A DNA stretch of 64,000 bases from FEB-12 sp964503315 (GCA_964503315.1 CAZCZL010000003.1:62001-126000); one strand, 5' to 3'. Positions 18,701-26,288 are shown, counted from the first letter of the stretch. Made by a program: numbers and translations. Notes: a model not told the origin generated them from the letters alone.

Positions 18701-19260
18701 TATTGACGCTGGTAGCCTCCGATGGAGGCGACCTCGGCGACACCAGGCACGGAAGAGAGCGCGTAGCGCAGGTTGAAATCCTGGTAGGTGCGGAGTTCAG
18801 CGAGGTCGTGCGTGTTGGTAGTGTCGACCAGGACATACTGGTAGACCCATCCCACTGATGATGCATCCGGCCCCAACGTAGGAGTGACATTGCTGGGCAA
18901 TTTCCCCTGTATCTGCTGGAGATATTCCAGCACGCGACTGCGTGCCCAGTAGATATCTGTCCCTTCATCAAAAATCACATACACAAACGACATCCCATAC
19001 ATCGAGTACCCGCGAACTGCCGATACACCGGGCGCGGAGAGGAGGGAAGTAACAATGGGATATGTTACCTGGTCTTCGACCAGATCAGGGCTTCGCCCCA
19101 TCCACTCGGTGTAGAGGATAACCTGGACGTCGGACAGGTCTGGAATGGCGTCGAGCGGGATGTTGCTGATGGAATACCAAGATCCAGCCAGCGCAAACAG
19201 TACGCCGATCAGGATAAGCAGGCGGTTGCGAGCGGAGAAATCTATAATGGCACGGATCAT
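15718..19260 (-). CDS. cusA: CusA/CzcA-family heavy-metal RND efflux pump with Met-rich insertion
   Basis: An inner-membrane RND transporter of 1180 residues, about 130 longer than E. coli CusA. The features are those of the heavy-metal subfamily: N-terminal DVQVILYTEWMGRSPDLVEDQ-type porter start, proton-relay helix GGIAIAIGAMVDASIVL, and the periplasmic copper-site segment RIDMLSTGIRTPIG, whose Met matches a copper-ligand Met of CusA. Residues about 813-910 form an insertion rich in Met, Pro, Gly and Ser (nine methionines, e.g. SMPGMG, PSMQAQPMTTPMPP) in the second periplasmic porter domain. It is the last gene of the cusC-cusB-cusA operon, 2 bp after cusB. It exports monovalent copper/silver or a related metal through CusBC. 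Cu(I)/Ag(I) preference is inferred from the CusA-type motif and the Met-rich insert. Confidence 0.93.
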   Translation of the reverse strand: MIRAIIDFSARNRLLILIGVLFALAGSWYSISNIPLDAIPDLSDVQVILYTEWMGRSPDLVEDQVTYPIVTSLLSAPGVSAVRGYSMYGMSFVYVIFDEGTDIYWARSRVLEYLQQIQGKLPSNVTPTLGPDASSVGWVYQYVLVDTTNTHDLAELRTYQDFNLRYALSSVPGVAEVASIGGYQRQYQVEVSPDKLRAYGLSINDVVRAIRGSNADVGGRVVELTEREYYVRGRGYIQDLGAIRKISLGASSSGTPILLGNIAEISYGPEIRRGVGEFDGIGEAVGGIIVMRYGENALAVIERVKAKIEEIEPGLPPGVEIRPVYDRSGLINRAIDTLKGTLIDEGIVVALVIFIFLLHFGSSLVPIITLPIAVGLAFIPMYLLGINSNIMSLGGIAIAIGAMVDASIVLVENAHKKLERAKANIPRREVIIHAAKEVGPAIFYSLLIITIAFLPIFALTGQAGRLFSPLAWTKTLAMFFAAVTAVTIAPALMVTLLRGKIHSEEKHPVSRFLIKLYKPFVFVALRNPKTTIAIGLMAILSALPMIPKIGSEFMPALNEGDILYMPTTFPNISVEAAKQYMQYQDRVIKQFPEVISVYGKAGKAETATDPAPLSMLETVVQLKPQDEWRTVSQERWFSNVIPEFAKPPFRAIWPEERHITWKELVAQFDSAMQMPGWTNAWTMPIKTRIDMLSTGIRTPIGVKIFGTDLNEIERIGIELEQSLSKIEGTRSVFSDRNTGGFYIDIIPDRDAIARYGLTIRDVNDVIETAIGGMPIEMTVEGRNRFSVNVRYPRYLRDNIDKLKQVLVPLPRASATPGNSMPGMGALTPAYPVLPTYSFESPMLASSDPYVDYAAWQKVEFAQMDKMQSGGSTVPGGAPLPGGYSSGMSGRPSMQAQPMTTPMPPSSGASNFVLPEGAPAIPLGQIAEVKIVSGPPMIRDENGMLVGYVYVDMDQSKRDIGGYVNEAKEVVAKEISIPVGYHLTWTGQYELLEVMAKRMKIVIPLTIILVIILLYLNFRNFTETLIVLCSVPFALVGSIWLMYFLGYNYSTATLVGIIALIGLATETGIVMILYLDQAFERRKAAGKIRDLNDIIWAHMEGTVMRVRPKLMTVGTTMIGLVPLLWADGTGADVMKRIAAPMVGGLISSTFLTLEIIPVVYTYWRLWQIKREQKAENSKATA

Positions 19261-19262
19261 GG

Positions 19263-20870
19263 CTATTTCCCGTGTCCCTGGTGTTCGTTCTGCGCGCTTC
19301 CGCCCATGCCGGAAATAGCCGCCTTCAAGCGGCTTTCAGAATCTATGAGGAAGTTCGCGCTGGTGACGACCAGTTCATGTTCTGCAAGTCCGCTCAGAAT
19401 CTCAATGCGATCGTTGTCGCGCCGTCCTACTGTTACCTTGCGCGGCGTGAAGTGGTTGCCGCTGGTGACGACAAACACATAGGCGACCTCGCCACCATCG
19501 AGCAACGCCTCGCGAGAGATAGTAAGAGCGGAACTTGATGCGGATATGAGATTGACTTCAGCATACATCCCGGGCTTGAGCGCCAGGTCAGGATTGGCAA
19601 ATGAAATGCGGACCTTGGCCGTGCGAGTCTCTGGCGAGACTGTCGGATAGATGAAGGAAACTGTGCCGTCGAACCGACGCTCCGGATAAGCAGTCGTCGT
19701 CATTCGAGCTGCCTGACCTGACCGTATCTCCGCGAGATCGGACTCGAACACATCGGCTAACACCCAGACGGTCGCCAGAGCAGCGATGGAGAGGAGATTC
19801 TCTGAGGGGGAGACGAATTGTCCCGCATTCACGTTCTTACTTAGGATAATGCCACTGACAGGAGAGAAGAGTGAAATGACTGACGGGTCGGAGTCGTCTG
19901 ACTCCAATGATGTTATTTCCTGCTCAGTCAGTCCAAGGTTGAGCATTCGATTGCGCGCGGCTGTGATGATCCGTTGCTGGTCGACGGAGCCAGCCATGTT
20001 CGAGCTGCGGGCCAGACGATACTCCTGTGCCGCCTGTAGCAGATCCTGACTATAGATCGTGAGAAGTTTGTCCCCTTTGTGTATCAATTGGCCTGTCTGA
20101 TTCGCGGCCAGTTCGCGCACCCAGCCGGAGATTCTTACTGACAGATTGTGCGTCCTGGTTTCGTCAGGGACAACGTATCCGAGCAGCCTCCGCGAATTGG
20201 AGAGTTCGCTTTTCGCAACCTTCTCGGTGCGCAGTCCAATCAACTGCAGTCGTTGCGGCTCAAGCGTCACTGGGACCAGTCCAGGAACAGAAGATTCATC
20301 TGTCATAGTGTGCCCGGCGGGATGAGACGTAGTGTCCAAAGGCATCAGATCCATGCCGCACTTGGGACAGTCGCCGGAATGGTCGGTGACAACTTCGGGG
20401 TGCATTTCGCAGGTGAACTTCATTCCTGGTTCGAACTTCTCAAGAAACATTCCGCAGGTGGGGCATTTCCCTTCGGTGTCTGAGGCAACCTCAGTGCACA
20501 TTGGGCAGTAATATTGACCGGGTTTAGCGACCGAGACCTTCCCCATTTCGCCACCGTGCTCAGCGGCGATGGCGCTGTCCGCATCGATCTTCGCGTCGAT
20601 CGGAACAAGACTCATCCCACATATGGGGCAGTCTCCGGGCTGGCTTGTGATATAAGTCGGGTGCATCGGACAATGAAACTGCGTCGACGCACTGCTGCTG
20701 GACGTCCACGGTGCCAGACCGAAGAACCCGAGGATCATCGCCACCGCGAACAGAGTCATCGCGCCGAGAATAGCCCAGCGTACGATCCCCATTGTCCGGG
20801 TGAGCGGCGGCGCCTGTTCTTCACCTTCAGGGAGAGGCTCTTCATGGAAGAGATCGTCTGTGTGACTCAT
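19263..20870 (-). CDS. cusB: CusB-like periplasmic adaptor with three heavy-metal-binding domains
   Basis: A 535-aa membrane-fusion protein. After a cytoplasmic N-terminus and one transmembrane helix (about residues 29-52) come three consecutive copies of the 'CPMHP...CPxCGM' heavy-metal-binding domain: residues 66-91, 121-146 and 153-178. Each has a CP/CE-M-H/C half and a C-P-x-C-G-M half. Beyond residue 200 follow the beta-barrel, lipoyl and alpha-hairpin regions of CusB/CzcB adaptors (VRISGWVRELAANQTGQLIHKGDKL). The adaptor bridges CusA and CusC and probably hands periplasmic metal to the pump. Three such domains in tandem is more than the usual single copy. The start overlaps the cusC stop by four bases. 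Confidence 0.92.
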   Translation of the reverse strand: MSHTDDLFHEEPLPEGEEQAPPLTRTMGIVRWAILGAMTLFAVAMILGFFGLAPWTSSSSASTQFHCPMHPTYITSQPGDCPICGMSLVPIDAKIDADSAIAAEHGGEMGKVSVAKPGQYYCPMCTEVASDTEGKCPTCGMFLEKFEPGMKFTCEMHPEVVTDHSGDCPKCGMDLMPLDTTSHPAGHTMTDESSVPGLVPVTLEPQRLQLIGLRTEKVAKSELSNSRRLLGYVVPDETRTHNLSVRISGWVRELAANQTGQLIHKGDKLLTIYSQDLLQAAQEYRLARSSNMAGSVDQQRIITAARNRMLNLGLTEQEITSLESDDSDPSVISLFSPVSGIILSKNVNAGQFVSPSENLLSIAALATVWVLADVFESDLAEIRSGQAARMTTTAYPERRFDGTVSFIYPTVSPETRTAKVRISFANPDLALKPGMYAEVNLISASSSALTISREALLDGGEVAYVFVVTSGNHFTPRKVTVGRRDNDRIEILSGLAEHELVVTSANFLIDSESRLKAAISGMGGSAQNEHQGHGK

Positions 20871-22207
20871 TGGTTATCTTCCTGTGTTTTTTTCGTAGGG
20901 AGTGAATTTGCTTCTATGTAGAGAAGCACTTCGGCCTCGGTGCGAGATCTTTCGGCCTCAAGGGTGATCAGCGTGGTCCGGTCGGTGATCAGCGCGACCT
21001 GTGTCTGCAGAAGTTCGGAGAGGTTCAGTCGGTTCGCCTCGTAGCTGGAGAGCGCGACCTTGTTGGCGTCTTCCGCGTTCGGGATGATCTTGTCGCGGTA
21101 GAGCACAATACTCTCATCGATCCGCGCCAGCCGCTGGTGCAGCGAGCGAAGAGTTGATTCGATATCGCGCCACATCTGGTCGGCTTCGGCGGTTCGGCTG
21201 GCGGCCATCGCTTTCATTGAACGGGCCATAGCGGCCTGACTTCCGCGAGAGAAGATCGGAAGGGAAATGGACAGACCTAGACTGACCATATCTTCTCGCT
21301 CTTCTCCGGGGTCGCCGTGCAGACCAATCTCGCGTCCAGTCCGAATCCCATATTCCGCGCTCAGACTTAACATCGGCCAGCGCATGCGATTGCCGACTCT
21401 TTCTTCGAACTGGTAGCGTTCCGCGCTCGAACTCAGCTTTGCCAGCGGCGGATAATTTGCGCGTGCAGATATAAGCCAATCTGAGAGCGACCCCGTCCCG
21501 GCAAGTTCAGCAGGCGCAACCAGTGAGGGGATTGAATCATCCGGATGGCCGCCTCGAAGCGAATTGAGTCGGAATCGCAGGGCATCAAGTTCCTGCTTCA
21601 AAGAGACAATCGAAGATTCCAACCGCCAAATATCGGAGCGAGCAGACAGAACTTGGTCCTGGGTTGCCTGATTTGACTCAAGGCGGGCAAGCGTGGCGTC
21701 GGCGGACTGCACCAAGAGTGCCCGTTGCTGCTCAAGTAAGGTAAGTATCTGGCGCTTGCTGTACAGATCGATATACGCTAGTCGCGCGGCATATGCGAGA
21801 TTACGCTCCACGGTCAAACGGTCCTGAGCCGATTCGGAGATCGCGGATAGGGCCGCTTTTCGTTGCAGCGACCGCGAGCCGGAGTATGGTATCTCCTGCG
21901 AGAGACCGATCACGCGCATGGTCATTGGATCCATGTCGAGATCAAAACTCCTAGGGGCATTTTCTATCCCGAGCATCAACATGGGGTCGGGCCAGCGGCC
22001 AGTCGCGCGCGCGGATTCCTCCGCGGAGAGCTGCATCAATCGAGCGGACTCCACCTGTTTGTTAGCCTTCGACACCTGAGCGACTAGTTCATCGACTGTC
22101 AAAGATTCGGCGGCCATCAATTCGCCAACCGAAAGCACTGTGGCGCACAGCCACAGGATCGGGAAGCGTGCCCGAGAGAACGAATTTGCGGATATCCTCA
22201 CATTCAT
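20867..22207 (-). CDS. cusC: CusC/TolC-family outer-membrane efflux channel
   Basis: A 446-aa outer-membrane efflux protein. It carries an N-terminal hydrophobic signal region (FPILWLCATVLSVGELMAA) and two repeats of the TolC helical-barrel domain. The repeats are rich in long amphipathic helices with heptad-like character (about residues 35-220 and 230-430). It is first in the operon and supplies the trans-periplasmic exit duct for the CusBA pump. The ATG at 22207 lies only about five bases after the transcription start predicted from the -24/-12 element at 22223-22238 and has no Shine-Dalgarno sequence. Either the message is nearly leaderless or the true start lies slightly further in. Confidence 0.9.
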   Translation of the reverse strand: MNVRISANSFSRARFPILWLCATVLSVGELMAAESLTVDELVAQVSKANKQVESARLMQLSAEESARATGRWPDPMLMLGIENAPRSFDLDMDPMTMRVIGLSQEIPYSGSRSLQRKAALSAISESAQDRLTVERNLAYAARLAYIDLYSKRQILTLLEQQRALLVQSADATLARLESNQATQDQVLSARSDIWRLESSIVSLKQELDALRFRLNSLRGGHPDDSIPSLVAPAELAGTGSLSDWLISARANYPPLAKLSSSAERYQFEERVGNRMRWPMLSLSAEYGIRTGREIGLHGDPGEEREDMVSLGLSISLPIFSRGSQAAMARSMKAMAASRTAEADQMWRDIESTLRSLHQRLARIDESIVLYRDKIIPNAEDANKVALSSYEANRLNLSELLQTQVALITDRTTLITLEAERSRTEAEVLLYIEANSLPTKKTQEDNQ

Positions 22208-22222
22208 AGTGAGACGGGAGAG

Positions 22223-22238
22223 AGCAAGCCCGATGCCA
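22223..22238 (-). promoter_or_regulatory. Sigma-54 (-24/-12) promoter of cusCBA
   Basis: On the minus strand the sequence reads TGGCATCGGGCTTGCT. It has the invariant GG and GC dinucleotides spaced by exactly ten bases and the TTGCT of the consensus TGGCACG-N4-TTGCW. Only two positions of the -24 half differ. The predicted start is near 22212. The gene for an NtrC-type sigma-54 activator lies directly upstream, and a palindromic enhancer candidate sits at 22334-22349. Confidence 0.72.
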
Positions 22239-22333
22239 CAGCTTGTGGATAACGTAACTGGCTGTATAACAAAGACTTCAGTTGTCAGGATGACTAATCG
22301 ATAGAAATCTTTTTAGAGAAGATTCGGCAGGAG

Positions 22334-22349
22334 TGAAGAATAGTCTACA
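22334..22349. promoter_or_regulatory. Enhancer-like palindrome upstream of cusCBA (site 1)
   Basis: TGAAGAATAGTCTACA matches 14 of 16 bases of the perfect palindrome at 24837-24852 and is itself an imperfect dyad. It lies about 97 bp upstream of the -24 GG of the cusC sigma-54 promoter, a normal distance for an NtrC-family upstream activating sequence. It sits just past the 3' end of the response-regulator gene. Confidence 0.6.
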
Positions 22350-22361
22350 GTTCAGGTTTGC

Positions 22362-23717
22362 TCAGTCTCGAGGGTCCGCGAGCTGGTATTTCTTCATGCG
22401 ATAGATGAGAACATGACGCGGGATCTGCAGATAATCTGCCGCGCGCGACTTATTCCAGGCGAATTTCTCGAGGGCGTTGACGATCAGTTGCTTTTCAGCT
22501 TCGTGGAAAGTCAGGCCGTTGGCGTTGACTGTTTGGGGGGAATCGCCGCGAGAGATACTCTTACCGAAATCTGTGGGAAGGTCCTTGATAGTCAGGTGAT
22601 CGGAGCCGCGCAAAATCACCATCCGTTCAATCAAATTTTCCAATTCGCGGATGTTGCCGGGCCACGTGTGGCGCTGCAAAGATTGCATCAGTTCTGCATC
22701 GGTTGATATGACGACACTGGGAGAGAAGCGTTGGAGGAACTCCTTTACGAGAAGCGTGATGTCTTCGGGTCGCTCCCGCAGAGAAGGCACTCTTATTGGA
22801 ATGACATTCAGGCGGTAAAAGAGGTCTTCGCGAAAAGTGCCTGACGCCACCCTCTCTGACAGGTCGACATTGGACGCGGCCAGGAGGCGGACATCGATGG
22901 CGATCCGTTGTTCGGACCCTACTGGTTCGAGTACACGCTCCTGGATGACGCGGAGGAGCTTAGCCTGAAGTTCGTACGGAAGCTCACTTATTTCATCGAG
23001 GAGCAAGGTCCCGCCATCAGCCAATTCGAATTTACCCTTTTTGTCTTTGACTGCTCCGGTAAAGGCGCCTTTGACATGTCCGAATAGTTCGGATTCTATC
23101 AGTTCACGCGGGATAGAGGCACAGTTGATAGCCAGAAACGGACCGGCCGATCTGTTGCTCTGCCTGTGTATCTGGCGCGCGACCAGTTCTTTGCCCGTTC
23201 CGGACTCGCCGGTGATGAGAATGGTCGCATCGGTCGGGGCAACTTTGTCAATCATGGCGACCAGGCTCTTGAATGCCGGCGCGACTCCGACCATCGGGCG
23301 CCGAGATCCGGATAATCGAAGTTGTTCCTTCAACAGACGGTTCTCTTCTTCGAGTTTGTGGAATTTCAGCGCCTTCTCGATAGCTGTGAAGAGCTGTTCA
23401 TCCTCGAATGGTTTGGTCAGATAGTCGAACGCCCCCAACTTCACAGCCTGTACCGCCTGAGGGACGGCGGCGAAAGCGGTCATCAGGATCACGTGTATAT
23501 CGGGCTGGAGCCTTTTCGCCTGTTCCAAAAGCTCAATGCCCGTCAGTTTCGGCATTTTCATGTCAGACAGCACGAGGTCGAAGCGGTTGCTGCGGATGAG
23601 CGAGATCGCCTCCTCGCCGTTAGCGGCTGGGGTAACCTCATATCCGCGTTGCGTCAACTTGAATTGTAGAATGCGGCGCAGAGCGGCATCATCATCGACC
23701 AGGAGTATCCGTGCCAT
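22362..23717 (-). CDS. NtrC-family sigma-54-dependent response regulator (ZraR-like)
   Basis: A 451-aa regulator of three domains. The receiver domain has the acidic pocket DDD at 8-10, phospho-acceptor D52 and K102. The AAA+ domain has Walker A GESGTGKE (170-177) and the sigma-54 contact loop GAFTGA (217-222), intact. The C-terminal Fis-type helix-turn-helix is NKSRAADYLQIPRHVLIYRM. When phosphorylated it should hexamerise at an upstream palindrome and drive sigma-54 RNA polymerase. It is encoded immediately behind its kinase (the kinase stop overlaps this ATG by one base) and just ahead of cusCBA. By analogy with ZraR/HydG regulators it probably senses envelope metal through the kinase. Confidence 0.93.
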   Translation of the reverse strand: MARILLVDDDAALRRILQFKLTQRGYEVTPAANGEEAISLIRSNRFDLVLSDMKMPKLTGIELLEQAKRLQPDIHVILMTAFAAVPQAVQAVKLGAFDYLTKPFEDEQLFTAIEKALKFHKLEEENRLLKEQLRLSGSRRPMVGVAPAFKSLVAMIDKVAPTDATILITGESGTGKELVARQIHRQSNRSAGPFLAINCASIPRELIESELFGHVKGAFTGAVKDKKGKFELADGGTLLLDEISELPYELQAKLLRVIQERVLEPVGSEQRIAIDVRLLAASNVDLSERVASGTFREDLFYRLNVIPIRVPSLRERPEDITLLVKEFLQRFSPSVVISTDAELMQSLQRHTWPGNIRELENLIERMVILRGSDHLTIKDLPTDFGKSISRGDSPQTVNANGLTFHEAEKQLIVNALEKFAWNKSRAADYLQIPRHVLIYRMKKYQLADPRD

Positions 23718-24790
23718 TATTTGCTCTCCTTGCGGGATGACAGCAGGGGGAAAGAGAGTTTGACCAGCGTGCCGCCATCGGCAGGCGAGTCTATTGCAAT
23801 TGTCCCGCCGTGGGCGTCGACTATCGCCTTAACGATTGCCAAACCGAGCCCGGTCCCAGAAGCTTTGGTCGTGTAGAACGGCTCGAAGATCCGCGACCTG
23901 GAAGCTGCATCTATACCGTGGCCGTGGTCGCGAAATTCGACAATCGCGGCGGTGTTTGCGACCGCGGACAACGAAATGTCTATCGATGATCCGGCCGAAG
24001 ATGCCTGGATCGCATTGAGGACGATATTAAGCATTACCTGATGCAGTTTCTCGGCGTCCCCCTTGATGCGGAGGCCGGGAGCAATGTTAGCATTTAGTGT
24101 GAGGTCCGCGCTCCGGATCTGGTTCTCCAACTGTCTCAAGCTTGATTGAAGCGAGGATGATATCTCCAGGGGAGCGAGTTTCAGTTCTTTGGGACGGGCA
24201 AAGTCAAGAAACTCCTGAACCGTGCCATCGATCCGGCGGATCTCTCCGACCACAATCTGCTTAAACTCATCACGGTCTTTCGGTGGCGTGGAGTTATCGC
24301 TCAGTATCTCTACCGCTCCCTTGATGGATGCGAGGGGATTCTTGATCTCATGGGCGACACCTGCCGCCATCTGACCAACGAGAGAGAGACGGAGGGAACG
24401 CTCCAGTTCGAGCTGAGTTTGTTCGTGGCGCTGGCGCACTGCGAACTCGCGATCCACCAGAAGTCCTATCAGTATTCCAATGGTGTAGTAGAAAAATATC
24501 TCTATGAATTCCTGAGAGAGCGATGTCACGTGGTTTGGATTGGTCGCCACCGATCCAAACAGATATGGCATGATGGCGATTGAGATAACGGTTGCCGCAG
24601 CGATTCCACCACGCACGCCAAACCAGGCGGCGGCTACCATTATAGGGAGGTAGCAGAAGCGGCTGTGAAGCGCGTGCACCCACTCGGAGTGACCAAAGAT
24701 ATGCTCGAGTACCCATCCATAGTGAATGGCTACCGTGAGCGAGGTCAACACGATCAGGACGCCGATTTTTATCTTACTGCTTTGAATCAT
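23717..24790 (-). CDS. Membrane-bound sensor histidine kinase (NtrB/ZraS-like output)
   Basis: A 357-aa kinase. The N-terminal part (residues about 8-115) has four hydrophobic segments with very short loops, resembling a compact four-helix sensor such as the MASE or DUF4118 type rather than a periplasmic PAS domain. The H-box AAGVAHEIKNPLAS places the phospho-histidine at H147. The ATPase has an N-box MLNIVLNAIQAS, G1 DHGHGID, F-box FEPFYTTK and G2 GTGLGLAI. The signal is therefore probably perceived in or near the membrane. It overlaps the regulator start by one base. The ATG at 24790 has GAGGTGG about nine bases upstream, and an enhancer-like palindrome lies 47 bp upstream of it. Confidence 0.92.
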   Translation of the reverse strand: MIQSSKIKIGVLIVLTSLTVAIHYGWVLEHIFGHSEWVHALHSRFCYLPIMVAAAWFGVRGGIAAATVISIAIMPYLFGSVATNPNHVTSLSQEFIEIFFYYTIGILIGLLVDREFAVRQRHEQTQLELERSLRLSLVGQMAAGVAHEIKNPLASIKGAVEILSDNSTPPKDRDEFKQIVVGEIRRIDGTVQEFLDFARPKELKLAPLEISSSLQSSLRQLENQIRSADLTLNANIAPGLRIKGDAEKLHQVMLNIVLNAIQASSAGSSIDISLSAVANTAAIVEFRDHGHGIDAASRSRIFEPFYTTKASGTGLGLAIVKAIVDAHGGTIAIDSPADGGTLVKLSFPLLSSRKESK

Positions 24791-24836
24791 GAGATACAGG
24801 CCACCTCTTCATATTGTCGGTAGGCTCCGAAATGAT

Positions 24837-24852
24837 TGTAGAATATTCTACA
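24837..24852. promoter_or_regulatory. Perfect 16-bp palindrome, enhancer candidate (site 2)
   Basis: TGTAGAATATTCTACA is fully self-complementary. It lies in the divergent gap between the kinase gene and the plus-strand metal-protein gene. It matches the cusC-upstream site at 14 of 16 positions and sits 95 bp from the -24 GG of the candidate promoter at 24945. It could serve both directions: activation of the plus-strand genes and autoregulation of the kinase-regulator pair. Confidence 0.65.
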
Positions 24853-24944
24853 CCAATCAAGGATATTATGGCCCCCAGTTGGAGATGTCCCCGTTCACTA
24901 AGCGCTATCTATAACAATAGCAATACCTTACAGGGGTGCCTCGG

Positions 24945-24960
24945 TTGGCACTCTTTATGA
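24945..24960 (+). promoter_or_regulatory. Candidate sigma-54 promoter of the YHS-like/sodC unit
   Basis: TTGGCACTCTTTATGA has an excellent -24 half (TTGGCAC). The -12 half reads TGA instead of TGC at the correct ten-base spacing, so it is an imperfect element. The predicted start is near 24972, giving a leader of about 29 bases before ATG 25001. Support comes mainly from the matching enhancer spacing. Confidence 0.45.
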
Positions 24961-25000
24961 TGTGTGGGGTAGAAAAGAAATGTACGACAAGGTAAGTAGT

Positions 25001-25474
25001 ATGAGAAAATCAGTTTTGACCCTGTTAGGATTACTGGCGCTCGCCGGAACATCCTCCGCTACTGAGAAGCAGGCCGCGGCCGCTCCCTCCAAACCCCAGA
25101 CCCATTGTCCCGTTATGGGCGGGAAGATCGATTCGACTGTCTTCACTGATATTCAGGGGCAGCGGGTGTATCACTGCTGTCCGGGATGCCAAGAGAAGCT
25201 GGTAACCGATCCGGACAAGTATTTCAAGAAAGCGTTTGAGAAGGGTATCGTCTTCGAGAACATTCAGACCGCGTGTCCTGTGACCGGCAAGCCGATTGAC
25301 AAGTCGGTTGTCACGAACTTTGAGGGACGTCGTATCTACTTTGCCGATTCGGCCGCCATGGCCACGTTTGCGAAGGAACCCGCGAAATACCTCGCCGTGC
25401 TCGACCTGCAGAGCAAGCCAAAAGGCGAAGACAAGGCGACCGAGAAAAAGCATGAGGCGGGACATTCCCACTGA
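25001..25474 (+). CDS. Secreted YHS-like metal-binding protein with two domains
   Basis: A 157-aa exported protein. I choose ATG 25001 because the residues MRKSVLTLLGLLALAGTSSA form a clean signal peptide. Upstream in-frame starts (GTG 24962, ATG 24980) would add a charged non-conserved tail. The mature part holds two tandem YHS-type units. The first has HCPVMGGKID and VYHCCPGCQEKL (about residues 36-80). The second has ACPVTGKPID and a C-terminal half, IYFADSAAMATF, lacking the CxxC-like cysteines. The tail is Lys/His-rich (HEAGHSH). It probably binds copper or another soft metal in the periplasm. It shares a likely sigma-54 promoter with the superoxide dismutase gene downstream and sits opposite the cus regulators. 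Confidence 0.8.
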   Translation: MRKSVLTLLGLLALAGTSSATEKQAAAAPSKPQTHCPVMGGKIDSTVFTDIQGQRVYHCCPGCQEKLVTDPDKYFKKAFEKGIVFENIQTACPVTGKPIDKSVVTNFEGRRIYFADSAAMATFAKEPAKYLAVLDLQSKPKGEDKATEKKHEAGHSH

Positions 25475-25500
25475 ACCATTCTGGCTGTTCAAGTGTTGAA

Positions 25501-25530
25501 GAGACGGTTGCCTTCGGGTGACCGTTTCTC
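25501..25530 (+). terminator. Strong UUCG-loop hairpin between the YHS-like gene and sodC
   Basis: An eight-pair stem CGGTTGCC/GGTGACCG closes on a TTCG tetraloop and is extended by GAGA/TTTCTC. The C(UUCG)G closure is unusually stable. It lacks a long T tract, so it may be a partial terminator or an mRNA-stabilising hairpin that sets the ratio of the two products. Confidence 0.45.
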
Positions 25531-25591
25531 GTTATGGCGTTATAAGACACGCATCGTTGATCAAAATACATGGATGGAAAGAAGGTTGGAT

Positions 25592-26158
25592 ATGCGTACT
25601 ATCATGATCTTGGCGGCATCGCTTGCGATCGCCGGTCTCATCGGCTGTTCAGGAGAAAAGCAGGAACAGGCAAAGGGGGACGGTCATGCGGAACACTCTG
25701 CGACCGCAGGGCTCAAAGCGATCGCCCACTTGAACCCCACTGAAGGAAATCAGACCACCGGCACGGTCACGTACACTCAGGAAGCCGGCGGCGTGCGCGT
25801 TGTAGCTCATTTGACCGGCCTGACTCCGGGGAAACATGGTTGGCATATTCATGAGAAAGGGGATTGCAGCGCGCCGGATGCCATGTCGGCGGGAGGGCAC
25901 TTCAATCCTGACTCGATGCCGCACAGCGGCCCACACGCCGAGCAGAGACACGCAGGGGATATGGGAAATCTTGAAGCTGACTCCACCGGAATGGCGCACA
26001 TGGAGTATCTGGATACCGTCATGCGACTCCAGGGTCCGAATTCGGTCATCGGTCGCGCGGTCATTATTCATGCCGGAGAAGATGATCTCACGACACAACC
26101 GACCGGAAATTCGGGAGCTCGCGTTGCCTGCGGTGTCATTGAAGCGGATAATTCATAG
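25592..26158 (+). CDS. sodC: Cu/Zn superoxide dismutase, lipoprotein form
   Basis: A 188-aa SodC. The N-terminus MRTIMILAASLAIAGLIGC is a lipoprotein signal with lipobox LIGC, so the enzyme is membrane-anchored in the periplasm. Copper ligands are seen in HGWHIHEKGDC and VIIHAGEDD. The zinc loop is GGHFNP, GPHAEQRHAGDMGN. The disulfide cysteines are in GDCSAPD and ARVACGVI. All active-site residues appear present. GAAGG lies six bases before ATG 25592, and an upstream in-frame ATG (25574) is less well placed. It disproportionates superoxide and here probably pairs with metal handling, since copper overload and superoxide damage go together. Confidence 0.92.
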   Translation: MRTIMILAASLAIAGLIGCSGEKQEQAKGDGHAEHSATAGLKAIAHLNPTEGNQTTGTVTYTQEAGGVRVVAHLTGLTPGKHGWHIHEKGDCSAPDAMSAGGHFNPDSMPHSGPHAEQRHAGDMGNLEADSTGMAHMEYLDTVMRLQGPNSVIGRAVIIHAGEDDLTTQPTGNSGARVACGVIEADNS

Positions 26159-26171
26159 AGCCTACCATATA

Positions 26172-26202
26172 AGGGCCGCACATCCAGGTGGAGCGCGGCC
26201 CT
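26172..26202 (+). terminator. Hairpin after sodC
   Basis: A perfect eight-pair stem AGGGCCGC/GCGGCCCT with a 15-base loop lies 14 bp after the sodC stop. Only a weak T-rich tail (CATTTCG) follows, so termination may be incomplete or Rho-assisted. Confidence 0.5.
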
Positions 26203-26246
26203 CATTTCGATTGCATCACAAATAGCAGAGATTCCGAAAAATAGAC

Positions 26247-26275
26247 TTGACATATCTTCGATAAGATTGTATTTA
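26247..26275 (+). promoter_or_regulatory. Sigma-70-type promoter of the arsR-SRPBCC operon
   Basis: TTGACA at 26247-26252 and TATTTA at 26270-26275 are separated by 17 bp. The -10 hexamer overlaps the ArsR operator candidate at 26273-26288, and the first gene starts 38 bp downstream. Confidence 0.6.
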
Positions 26276-26288
26276 ACCGTTAGGTTAA
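26273..26288. promoter_or_regulatory. ArsR-type operator (inverted repeat)
   Basis: TTAACC-GTTA-GGTTAA is a perfect 6-4-6 inverted repeat covering the end of the -10 box and the expected transcription start. The position is ideal for autorepression by the ArsR-family protein encoded 25 bp downstream. Confidence 0.6.

Noticed and set aside
24837..24852. Palindrome taken as a transcription terminator
   Set aside because: It is AT-rich, has no loop or T tract, lies between divergent genes and has a near copy at a matching distance from another promoter. It is a binding site rather than a terminator.
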